Part shown: piece after piece, positions 37,262-45,487 of the stretch
Position numbering within the stretch: position 1 is the first letter of the stretch
Layout of the letters: each line of letters begins with the position of its first letter
Assembly (NCBI RefSeq): GCF_012276755.1
Contig: NZ_JAAXKX010000006.1
Coordinates: 107,957-171,956 of the forward strand
Reading direction: 5' to 3'
From: Marichromatium bheemlicum
GTDB lineage: Bacteria > Pseudomonadota > Gammaproteobacteria > Chromatiales > Chromatiaceae
Length of the DNA stretch: 64,000 bases
Program-made: the position numbers and the translations under genes
Notes under the pieces: generated by a model
Told to the model about the DNA's origin: nothing
The model's database searches: none
What the model saw: the letters and a program-made list of their open reading frames with translations, nothing else

Positions 37262-37899
37262 GCCAGAATCACGCCAGCAGCACCCGCCCCGCAGCATTCT
37301 TCGACTTCGACGGCACGCTGACGACGGGGGATACGTTGATGCCGTTTCTCAAATTCGTTGTGGGCACGCCGGCCTATTACACCAAGCTAGCCTTGGTCAG
37401 TCCTGTGATCGCCTCCTACTTCTCCAAGTTGCTACGTAACGACATCGCCAAGCAGCTCGTGCTTAAGCAGTACTTGGCCGGATACCACATCGCTGACCTC
37501 TTCGAACGAGGTCAACACTTCAGCGAAGAGGTTATTCCCAAGATGCTGCGTCCCGAGGGTATGGAGCGCCTGCGATGGCACCAGCAGCAGGGCCATGACT
37601 GCGTGCTGGTTAGTGCATCTTTAGATGCATACCTGAACGCCTGGGCGAAGCAAGAAGGTTTTTCCGATGTCATTTGCACTTCTTTAAGCATTGACATCAA
37701 TGGCATTGCATCAGGAAAAATTCAAGGAAAAAACTGCTATGGAGAAGAAAAACTGAGGAGATTAAAAGAGTGGCAAAAAGAGTATTCTCCAGTAGAAAAA
37801 TTCGGATACGGAGATACCAAGAGCGACATTTCTTTCTTGAACCATTTAGACAAAGGATATTTGTGGAAAAAGAAGACCAAAAAATTTTCACCCATTTGA
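37258..37899 (+). CDS. HAD-IB phosphatase, candidate phosphoribosyl-polyprenol 5-phosphatase
   Basis: A 213-residue HAD hydrolase of the SerB/HAD-IB type. Motif I is FFDFDGTLTTGDTLMPFL, motif II the Ser in VLVSASLDAYLNAW, and motif III GYGDTKSDISFLN. ATG 37258 overlaps the previous stop. In the pathway a phosphatase must remove the 5-phosphate before oxidation; mycobacteria use another family, so this gene could fill that gap. Base composition changes within the gene: the first 370 bp resemble the upstream genes, but from about 37630 it is strongly AT-rich with AAA/GAA-heavy codon use. A recombination joint inside the gene, or a replaced 3' end, is likely. Confidence 0.82.
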   Translation: MSQNHASSTRPAAFFDFDGTLTTGDTLMPFLKFVVGTPAYYTKLALVSPVIASYFSKLLRNDIAKQLVLKQYLAGYHIADLFERGQHFSEEVIPKMLRPEGMERLRWHQQQGHDCVLVSASLDAYLNAWAKQEGFSDVICTSLSIDINGIASGKIQGKNCYGEEKLRRLKEWQKEYSPVEKFGYGDTKSDISFLNHLDKGYLWKKKTKKFSPI

Positions 37900-37964
37900 C
37901 TATTCGCTTAACTTGATAGTTACCTTTACCGCCAAGGTCGCTTTATTTTGAATTTAAAAAAGCC

Positions 37965-39239
37965 TCACAACTCGCTTGGACTCGAAACGTTTACAGGAAC
38001 CTTTGACTGAGAACTCAAATCCATGGTAAAGCCATGGGGCCATATATTATATATGGATTTATTTCCATCACAAGACGAACAAAAGTTAGCACTCCAACTA
38101 GGGCCACCAATAAAATGCCCAACACTACCGACCGAGTTAATAAAAACAAAAAAAACAAAAACCAGAGCCAGCTTATCATAAGCTCTACTCAAAGATAAGA
38201 AAGCAATCAAAAGCAAAATATTAGGCACATAAAAATATCTCCACCCAAACGTACCGGATATTAACATAGACTTATCCCCAAGCGATGTAAAAATACTCAA
38301 AAACACCAAAATAAAAGCCGAAAAAACAATAACACCAATCGAGCTAAGCGCACCTCTAATCGATTTCAAAATCAAATAAACCAAAGGCAGCGAAAGGACA
38401 AACAAAAAAACAAAATAACTAACAGACAAATATGATGGCTCTCGCAAAATATCAGCCAAATAACCACCGATATAAGAGCCAAAAAGAGGCAAAGCCACCA
38501 GTTGTACAACCGGAGCTAACAAAAAAACCTGAGGCGCAGAAAAATATTCCCGACCCTCACTCTGATAACCGTTAAAAACCAGTAAAAAAACCTGCAGGAC
38601 GGCCGTAAACAACAAAATAAAAAACTGCACCCATCTTTCTTTTTCTTTATTTTTAAAAGCTAAAACAGCAAATACAGGAAAAAGAAAGTTAGCCGGAATT
38701 CCACTTAACCCAGACACACCCAAAAGAATTCTAGAAACCCACTTAGACGGACCATTGGCAACACCAATTGCTGCAATCAAAGCAACAATCAAACTAAAAT
38801 GAAAGTGCAAATTGATAGAATTCGCCCAAACCTCTGCAGCTTGCGGCAAACCTGCAGCAACAAAAATTACAATAATTACCCCAAACCGAGAAATCGAAAG
38901 CTCAGATCTATATTTAATTATCAAATAAACAGGAATGAACTGAACAAGCAGTGATAAATAGGTTGTAACCAAAGGCGCATATTTCAAATCAAATAAAGTC
39001 GAGACAAAAACAATAGCATTGGTCACTATTTCAAGGTGACCATTAAAGATGTAAAAAACGCCACCAACCCAATCTTTATTTACAATTTCACTGTAAAAAA
39101 AGCGTCCTTCCTCAGCCCAAAACCTCCCCTCAAACAAATACCCCCTCATCTTCACCGCACTTAACAAGAAGTACAGCAAAATCGCAAAAAAATTAAAATT
39201 AAAACCCACATCTTTTACTGCATAAAATTTTATTTTCAT
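37965..39239 (-). CDS. AT-rich polytopic membrane protein, putative GT-C glycosyltransferase
   Basis: A 424-residue protein with about ten hydrophobic spans, which I cannot assign to a named family. After the first span an acidic loop FEGRFWAEEGRFFYSEI resembles the first periplasmic loop of GT-C glycosyltransferases, where an acidic pair is catalytic. The C-terminal tail SANFCSSCDGNKSIYNIWPH is soluble and Cys-containing. The gene is convergent with the arabinose operon and far more AT-rich than anything else in the window, so it was acquired. Using polyprenyl-phosphate-arabinose to modify a pilin, S-layer protein or glycan is a reasonable guess by proximity. The start is ATG 39239; a TTG at 39281 is also in frame. 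Confidence 0.65.
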   Translation of the reverse strand: MKIKFYAVKDVGFNFNFFAILLYFLLSAVKMRGYLFEGRFWAEEGRFFYSEIVNKDWVGGVFYIFNGHLEIVTNAIVFVSTLFDLKYAPLVTTYLSLLVQFIPVYLIIKYRSELSISRFGVIIVIFVAAGLPQAAEVWANSINLHFHFSLIVALIAAIGVANGPSKWVSRILLGVSGLSGIPANFLFPVFAVLAFKNKEKERWVQFFILLFTAVLQVFLLVFNGYQSEGREYFSAPQVFLLAPVVQLVALPLFGSYIGGYLADILREPSYLSVSYFVFLFVLSLPLVYLILKSIRGALSSIGVIVFSAFILVFLSIFTSLGDKSMLISGTFGWRYFYVPNILLLIAFLSLSRAYDKLALVFVFFVFINSVGSVGHFIGGPSWSANFCSSCDGNKSIYNIWPHGFTMDLSSQSKVPVNVSSPSEL

Positions 39240-39910
39240 CCCAAATAAAGCACCTAACTTGTCAACTTCCTGAGATTTCAAAACCGCTTACTAAATAGCT
39301 CCGGACGTTTCTGCATCCATTCTTTGAGTGCTCGAATCGAAGCGGGTAGAGCGCTGACCGATAGGATTTCCTGAAAAATCGTTCCCTTGGCAGGTTGTGC
39401 AGCCGATTGAATCCATTTTTGTCACATGGTTGGAGTGACACTGCGGACATGTCAGATACATCGTCTTCACCCTTAAAGCAAGAGATTCTGATCTTATCGA
39501 AACCTATCGGTCAGGGCACCACCGTTTTTATCTGTTGGCGGGAATCCGGGCAGGTGTCATGGCATCGTCCAACGCAACGAGCACACGGATTTCGAGGCGG
39601 CACAATGCCGGCGGTGGTCAGCACCGGCGAACGAGGTCATACCTCGACGCCAGCGATCGGCCCCAGACCTTGACCACACACCCTCGGCGAGGATGAAAAA
39701 ACGACTGCCACACCAGTCGGCATGGCCATACAGCGATTGCGAGCAGCCCCGAGTCGAGCGCACCGTGATGCTGGCCTTCACAAGGGGATGGCGATACTCA
39801 AAAGGCAGGAACAACGGCCCGAGCGGGCCTTATCCTGTCGCGGACACGGGGATGCTCGAGACGGGGTCGAGCACCGGCACCGCGGCCAGCGCTCGCCCCC
39901 GCCGGGCGGG
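39240..39910. other. Gene-poor right edge of the island
   Basis: About 670 bp with a steep rise in GC from about 39400 onward. Short open frames occur on both strands but show no family features. Parts look like decayed coding DNA. I see no terminal inverted repeat or tRNA-type attachment site. Confidence 0.4.
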
Positions 39911-41239
39911 TCATTCCTCTCGCATCGAACGCGCCAGGGCATCTTTGAGCGGGCGCAGCAAGTAATCGAGGAAGGTACGCTCACCGGTGACGATCATCGC
40001 CTCGGCGGGCATGCCCGGCAGCAGCTTGAGGTCACCGAGACGCTGGCTCTGATCCTCGGGGATCTCGATACGGGCAAGGAAGTAGGGATGACCGTTCTGC
40101 TCGTCGATCAGCCGGTCACCCGAGATGGTGACGACCTGACCGGTGAGGGTCGGGGTGGTGCGGAAGTTGAACGCGGTAAAGCGCACCTGCGCCTCCAGCC
40201 CCGGGAACACCTTGTCGATGTCCTGTGGCGAGACCTGGGCGTCGATCACCAGCAGGTCGTTGTCGGGGACGATGTCCATCACCCGCTCGCCGGGGGAGAT
40301 CACCGCGCCGACGGTGTGCACCTGTAGCCCCACCACCTTGCCCGAGACCGGCGCGCGCACCTGGGTGCGGCGCACCCGGTCAGCGAGCGCGCGGTGGCGC
40401 TGCTGGGCGTCGAACAGCCGCTCCTGCGCCGAACTCAGCTCGGTGACCACATCACGCAGGAACTCACGCCACGCCTGATCGATCTGCAGCTGGGTCTCGT
40501 CGATCTGCAGCGTGGCGCTGGCGCGCTGCGAGCGCACCGCCGCGAGATCCCCCTCGACCTCGGCCTGATCACGTTCGAGCGCGAGCATCCGCACCTTGTC
40601 GCCCATGCCGTCCTCGTAGAGCCCGCGCAGCCCCTCGAGTTCGTCCTCGTAGAGCACCATGCGCTTCTCGAACTTCTCCTCCTGCTCGATAAAGCCCTTG
40701 ACCTGTTCGCGCAGCTGCTCGATGCGCTGCTCCATCACCCCGACCCGCCCGTCGAGGTCGGCGCGACGGGCAACGAAGACCTGATGCTGGGTCTCCATGA
40801 ACCCCTGTAGCCGGGGATCGTGTTCGGCCTGCTCGATCAGCTCCTCGGGGAAGGCGATCTCGTCGTTGCGATCGCGCTCGGCCTGCAACCGCGCCTCGAG
40901 CGCGAGCAGGGCGCCGAGTTCGCTGCGCACCGCTTCGAGCTGGGAGGAGAACTGGGTGTCGTCGAGTCGCACCAGCAGATCACCGGCCTCGACCAGGTCA
41001 CCCTCGCGCACCAGCAACTCGCTGACGATACCGCCCTCGAGGTGCTGTACCGCCTGGCGGTAGGACTCCACCGTCACCACCCCGGGCGCGACCGCGGCGC
41101 TGTCGAGCATCGCCATCGCCGACCAGCTGCCGAAACCGCCGAACATCACCAGGATGACGGCGATGCCGAACCAGCGCACACGCTGGTCCTGGATGCTGGC
41201 CTGGGGAGCCGGGGTCGTCGAATCGGATGCTTGCGACAC
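39911..41239 (-). CDS. Type I secretion membrane-fusion protein (HlyD/PrtE family)
   Basis: A 442-residue periplasmic adaptor linking the ABC transporter to an outer-membrane TolC-like pore. It has one N-terminal span (about 24-46), the biotinyl-like half VQHLEGGIVSELLVREGDLV, a long coiled coil (about 90-280), and the second half VRAPVSGKVVGLQVHTVGAV. The C-terminal end GMPAEAMIVTGERTFLDYL and YLLRPLKDAL is the classical HlyD tail. The GTG start at 41239 has AGGTGA upstream. It lies downstream of the ABC gene on the same strand, separated by a strong hairpin. No tolC gene is in the window. Confidence 0.93.
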   Translation of the reverse strand: MSQASDSTTPAPQASIQDQRVRWFGIAVILVMFGGFGSWSAMAMLDSAAVAPGVVTVESYRQAVQHLEGGIVSELLVREGDLVEAGDLLVRLDDTQFSSQLEAVRSELGALLALEARLQAERDRNDEIAFPEELIEQAEHDPRLQGFMETQHQVFVARRADLDGRVGVMEQRIEQLREQVKGFIEQEEKFEKRMVLYEDELEGLRGLYEDGMGDKVRMLALERDQAEVEGDLAAVRSQRASATLQIDETQLQIDQAWREFLRDVVTELSSAQERLFDAQQRHRALADRVRRTQVRAPVSGKVVGLQVHTVGAVISPGERVMDIVPDNDLLVIDAQVSPQDIDKVFPGLEAQVRFTAFNFRTTPTLTGQVVTISGDRLIDEQNGHPYFLARIEIPEDQSQRLGDLKLLPGMPAEAMIVTGERTFLDYLLRPLKDALARSMREE

Positions 41240-41281
41240 GTCAGGTCACCTGTCATTGAAGGGATTGGAGGGGGAACGCAA

Positions 41282-41309
41282 CAGGGCCGGCGCGGAGGCG
41301 CCGGCCCTG
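41282..41309 (-). promoter_or_regulatory. Strong hairpin between the secretion ABC and HlyD genes
   Basis: A perfect 12-bp stem (CAGGGCCGGCGC / GCGCCGGCCCTG) with a 4-nt loop lies in the 73-bp gap after the ABC gene stop. No T-run follows. It could lower read-through, or stabilise the upstream mRNA and so set the ratio of transporter to adaptor. Confidence 0.6.
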
Positions 41310-41312
41310 GGG

Positions 41313-43040
41313 TCAGGCGGTGGCGCTGCTGGCAGCGTCCACCGGCGTGGGCTGTACCGAACGCGGCTTGAGCACGCGCGAGAGCACCTCCTGACGCGGG
41401 CCATAGGCCTCGACGCGGCCGTCCTTGATCACCAGCACCTTGTCGACGGCCTTGAGGATGCTCGGTCGATGCGAGATCAGCACCACCGTGGCCTGGGTGG
41501 CACGCAGGTTCTCGATCGCCTCGAGCAGGGCCGCCTCGCCGCGATCATCGAGGTTGGAGTTGGGCTCGTCGAGGATCACCAGCTTGGGGTTCTTGTAGAG
41601 CGCGCGCGCAAGACCGACGCGCTGGCGCTGACCGCCCGAGAGCATCACGCCACCGCCACCGAGCCGGGTGTCGTAGCCGTTGGGCAACTGCGCGATCAAC
41701 TCGTGCACCCCGGCGCGTTGCGCCGCGGCCACCACCTCGGTGTCCTCGATCTCGCCGAAGCGGGCGATGTTCTCGGCCACGGTGCCGTCGAACAGCTCCA
41801 CGTCCTGCGGCAGATAACCGATGTGCGGGCCGAGTTCGTCGCGGTTGTAGAGCGCCAGATCGGCACCGTCGAGCCGCACCGCACCCGAGGCCAGCGGCCA
41901 GATGCCAAGCATCACCCGCGCCAGGGTCGACTTACCCGCCGCCGAGGGCCCGATCATGCCGACCACGTCGCCGGCGGCGATCTCCAGCGAGATCCCACGC
42001 AGCACCGGCTTGCGTGCCCCCGGAGGCGCGGCCACCACGCCCTCGAGCTGGAGCGCGCCGGTCGGCGCCGGCAGGCTGATATGACGCGTGCCCACCGGGA
42101 TCTCGGCAAGCAGCTTCTGCAGCCGGCCATAGCTGGCACGGGCGTTCACAAAGCCCTTCCAGGCACCGATCATCTGATCGACCGGGGCCAGGGCGCGGCC
42201 CATCATGATCGAGGCGGCGATCATCACACCGGGGGTGATCGACTGCTGGATCGCCAGCCAGGCGCCGGCGCCGAGGATCAACGACTGCAGGAACATGCGG
42301 AAGGACTTGCTCGAGGCCATCAGCACCGCGGCCTCCTCGCTCGCGCGCGCCTGCCAGCCGATGGTCTGGGCATGATGGTCGTGCCAGCGCTGCTGGATCT
42401 GCGGGCGCATGCCCAGTGCCTCGATCACCTCGACGTTGCGCAGCTTGGCGTTGAGCACGTGCTGCTCGCGGATCGCCTGACCGGAGGCGGCCATCAGCGG
42501 CTTGCGGGTGCGGAACTCGTTGAGGAAGGCCAGTGCGGTGAGGATCAGCGCACCACCGAGCGCGATCGCGCCGAGCAGCGGGTGGAACATGAAGATGACC
42601 ACCATGTAGACCGGGATCCAGGGGGCATCGAAGAAGCCGAACAGCCCGTTGCCGGTCATGAACTGGCGGAAGCCGCCGAGATCATTGATCGGCTGGGCGC
42701 TACCCTGGCCGGGCTGGCGGGCGGCGAGATCCATGGTGGCATCGAACACCCGCTGGCTGAGCACCCCGTCGAGTCGGGCACCGACGCGGATCAACACCAA
42801 GGAGCGTACCCATTCGAGCAACCCCATGGTGAGCATCAGGAAGGCCACCAACACGGTCAGCGCCATCAGCGTCGAGACGCTCGACGAGGCCAGTACCCGA
42901 TCGTAGATCTGCAGCATGTACAGTGGCGGGACCAGCATCAGCAGGTTGATGAACAGGCTGAAGAAACCGGCGCCGTAAAAGGAGCCGCGGCAGATCGCCA
43001 TTGCTTCCTTGAGGGTCTTTGCGGGCTGCAATTGGGCCAT
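41313..43040 (-). CDS. Type I secretion ABC transporter (PrtD family)
   Basis: A 575-residue permease-ATPase fusion exporting unfolded proteins in one step. The membrane domain opens with FINLLMLVPPLYMLQIYDRV, a PrtD hallmark, and has no C39 peptidase-like N-terminal domain. The ATPase shows Walker A GPSAAGKSTLARVMLG (about 361), signature LSGGQRQRVGLARALY (about 464), Walker B KLVILDEPNSNLDDRG (about 485), and the His switch VVLISHRPS. Likely cargo is the set of large acidic proteins at 50-63 kb and perhaps the protease at 44-45 kb, all without signal peptides. Confidence 0.95.
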   Translation of the reverse strand: MAQLQPAKTLKEAMAICRGSFYGAGFFSLFINLLMLVPPLYMLQIYDRVLASSSVSTLMALTVLVAFLMLTMGLLEWVRSLVLIRVGARLDGVLSQRVFDATMDLAARQPGQGSAQPINDLGGFRQFMTGNGLFGFFDAPWIPVYMVVIFMFHPLLGAIALGGALILTALAFLNEFRTRKPLMAASGQAIREQHVLNAKLRNVEVIEALGMRPQIQQRWHDHHAQTIGWQARASEEAAVLMASSKSFRMFLQSLILGAGAWLAIQQSITPGVMIAASIMMGRALAPVDQMIGAWKGFVNARASYGRLQKLLAEIPVGTRHISLPAPTGALQLEGVVAAPPGARKPVLRGISLEIAAGDVVGMIGPSAAGKSTLARVMLGIWPLASGAVRLDGADLALYNRDELGPHIGYLPQDVELFDGTVAENIARFGEIEDTEVVAAAQRAGVHELIAQLPNGYDTRLGGGGVMLSGGQRQRVGLARALYKNPKLVILDEPNSNLDDRGEAALLEAIENLRATQATVVLISHRPSILKAVDKVLVIKDGRVEAYGPRQEVLSRVLKPRSVQPTPVDAASSATA

Positions 43041-43155
43041 GGGGATTCCTCGATTGATCGGCGAGCAATTTTAGCATAGGGCGGGCCTCATCCGTGTTCG
43101 CGCGAGCGCGCCGATTCAGCGTCGATGAGGCCGTCGGGCGCCCCGCCCGGGCGGA

Positions 43156-43950
43156 TCAGCGCGTCAATGCATCCCAGTCGAACTCGAAGCCCTCCTCCTC
43201 GGGCTGGTCGAGCATCGCCCGCGCCTGCTTGGCCGCGGCCTCGTCACGCTGGGCATGGGCCTTGGCGAGCTGACCGAGGCGATGCAGATGCTGCATCGAC
43301 AACAACTGACAATAGGCCATCGACAGCGCGCCGCTGGCGCGCAGCCCGCCCAGGGTCTCGGCGTCGAGCTGGTTGAGCGCGGCCTCGTCGACGCGGAACA
43401 ACCCCTCGATCTCGCGCTCGCCCTCCTCGCCCTGCAGCTTGATCGCCCAGGGCACGATCAAGCCCGCCTCGGCCAGCGCGGCACAGGCGCGGACGGTAAC
43501 CTGACGGTTGGCCTCGACCTGCTGCAGGAATTCGAGCACCTTGGTGATCGCCGCCGCCGGTTCGCCCGCCTCGTCGAACAGCGCCTCGCCCTCCTCACCC
43601 TCGGTGAGCAGACCGCTGTCCTCATCGATGCACAGCACCAGCTGATCGCCCTCGACATGCGCCAGCCGGAAGGGATAACCACGCAGCGCCGCCGGCACAT
43701 AACCACCGCCGACCCAGCGCCCCTCACGGGTCACGCAGAGATTACGCCCGGGCGCCAGCCCTAGCACCGCATTCAGGGTGAAGGCGTCGCCCTGACGCAC
43801 GAAGGCCAGCGGCAGACTCAACACCGCCTTCGGTAGCTCTGCGGCCACCACGTCGACCAGCGCCGACGCACCGGCAAAGGCATAGGAGTCATAGCGCTTC
43901 CAGCGCTGGCCAGCGTGGCGCTCACGTGACAGGGCAACGAGCTTGGGCAT
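43156..43950 (-). CDS. SapC-family protein
   Basis: A 264-residue protein of the SapC family, named from S-layer loci of Campylobacter. Typical segments are MPKLVALSRERHAGQRWKRY near the start, VLSLPLAFVRQGDAFTLNAV, and the CIDEDSGLL and GEALFDEAGEP region. The function is unknown, but SapC-type genes lie near type I secretion genes and S-layer proteins in several proteobacteria, consistent with this locus. The start at ATG 43950 has GAGG upstream. No signal peptide is seen. Confidence 0.88.
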   Translation of the reverse strand: MPKLVALSRERHAGQRWKRYDSYAFAGASALVDVVAAELPKAVLSLPLAFVRQGDAFTLNAVLGLAPGRNLCVTREGRWVGGGYVPAALRGYPFRLAHVEGDQLVLCIDEDSGLLTEGEEGEALFDEAGEPAAAITKVLEFLQQVEANRQVTVRACAALAEAGLIVPWAIKLQGEEGEREIEGLFRVDEAALNQLDAETLGGLRASGALSMAYCQLLSMQHLHRLGQLAKAHAQRDEAAAKQARAMLDQPEEEGFEFDWDALTR

Positions 43951-44158
43951 GGTTCGACCTCGGCTGAACGGTGGGGTGGGTTTGAAGCACGGCGTGCACG
44001 AGCGGGCGGGGGCGGCACGGCGGGGGCGGCGAGACCGCACCCCGAAGGTCATCGACATGCGCTCCGTCCCGGCGCACGGGCACCAGGAATCGAGGGCTCA
44101 TCATACCCCGGAAAGCACCGACCATGCAGGCCGAGGCCCAGTGCCGGGCTCGACCCGC

Positions 44159-45352
44159 TCAACCCAACCAGTCGTCGTCGACGATGGTCCGCGAGGCGCT
44201 CAGCCGGGTGACACCGCCCTCGAAGCCCCCTCCGGAGGGACTGAACACATCCAAGAAAAAGTGCTCGTCGGCCTCCGGGCGCACATCGCCGATCACCTCA
44301 ACGGCGATCACCGCCTGATCCTCGCCCGGATACAGCACCAGGGTATCGCGCACCGCCAGATAGTCCTCACCAGCGACCGCCGTGCCGTCACGGGTGGCGT
44401 AATCGACCGCGACCCAGCTCCCCGGAGATGGCCGCAAGCCACTGAATTCCAGCAAGAAATAGGCGTACCCAGTACCGTCGTCGCCCTCCGCCACCGCCTC
44501 CTGTACCGCGCCCGTGGTCTCCGGTGCCGCCGGATACCGCAGGCGCAGGCTCTGGTCGATCCACTGCTGGTAGTGGCTCACCCGCTGCCAGGCGGCGATC
44601 TCGCCGAAACTGCTGTTGGCCAGGGTGTCGACATCCGGCTGGGCGAACCCAGTGGCCAGACTCGCCGTATAGCTCGCCACCCCGGCCACCCGCCCATCGA
44701 TGAACGCCGGACCACCGCTATCCCCGAACGAGATCAGCCCTTCCTGCTCGCCAACCCCGGCATGGGCGACATCGAGCAACTGACCGATGGCATCGCGCCG
44801 CGCCGAGCCATCGTCGAAATCGGCCAACAGCTGCGAACCCGGCGCCGGCGTCCAACCGAGAAACAGGCCCAGCTCCGCCGTCAACGCCTCGCCGCCGGTA
44901 TCGAAGGTATTGACCGCCAGGCGCCGGATCGCCCCACCGTCGACGATCCCCGTCGCCCCGCTGCCGGGCAACCCGAACCCGACCAGGGTGAACGCCTGCC
45001 CCAGCTCATCGGTGTCGCGATACAGGGCATAACGCTCGGCCGCAACCGGCGCCGGGCGGTCGAGCCAGACCAGCGCCAGATCATGATTGCCATTGAACGC
45101 ATCGTAGGCCGGATGCAGGGTGACCTGGCTGGCCGCGCGCGTCTGCACCCCGGCGCTGGTCTCGAAGGTGACCTGCGCCGTCTCGACACCGGGGTCGAAC
45201 AGGTGCGCGGCGGTGAGCACCGCCCGCCCGTCGGCCAACAGGGTGCCGGTGCCGTAATAGGCGCCGGCGGTGACCTTGACCACGCCATCGTATCCCAGTC
45301 CGGGGACCGCCTGATGACGCCAATCCGTCGAGGAAGTGACTGTGCTGACCAT
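44159..45352 (-). CDS. Trypsin-like serine protease with C-terminal Calx-beta domain
   Basis: A 397-residue S1-family protease. The catalytic triad is complete: His in VLTAAHLFD, Asp in HDLALVWLD, and Ser in SFGDSGGPAFIDGRVAG. After about residue 270 comes a Calx-beta domain (VDYATRDGTAVAGEDYLAV then TLVLYPGEDQAVIAVEVIGD), a calcium-binding beta-sandwich common in secreted proteins. There is no signal peptide, so export by the adjacent type I system is likely. Its C-terminus (ASRTIVDDDWLG) is acidic and hydrophobic, like some type I signals. It may mature or shed surface-layer proteins, or act on outside substrates. Confidence 0.87.
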   Translation of the reverse strand: MVSTVTSSTDWRHQAVPGLGYDGVVKVTAGAYYGTGTLLADGRAVLTAAHLFDPGVETAQVTFETSAGVQTRAASQVTLHPAYDAFNGNHDLALVWLDRPAPVAAERYALYRDTDELGQAFTLVGFGLPGSGATGIVDGGAIRRLAVNTFDTGGEALTAELGLFLGWTPAPGSQLLADFDDGSARRDAIGQLLDVAHAGVGEQEGLISFGDSGGPAFIDGRVAGVASYTASLATGFAQPDVDTLANSSFGEIAAWQRVSHYQQWIDQSLRLRYPAAPETTGAVQEAVAEGDDGTGYAYFLLEFSGLRPSPGSWVAVDYATRDGTAVAGEDYLAVRDTLVLYPGEDQAVIAVEVIGDVRPEADEHFFLDVFSPSGGGFEGGVTRLSASRTIVDDDWLG

Positions 45353-45487
45353 GAATAAAGGCTTCGTCGCTGGAGTGGAAAGATGACCTGCGCCCTGCCC
45401 CACTCAAGCCGAATGTAGCCATCTCGCGCCAAACAAAACCCTCGGAACACCATGGAGAGCACCGCCCATCGGATTCGGCGCCCGCGC

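Noticed and set aside
39395..39814. Short frames with a CGH-type segment that faintly recalls a transposase zinc finger
   Set aside because: One Cys-His pair and an in-frame stop are not enough; no catalytic domain or inverted ends could be found.
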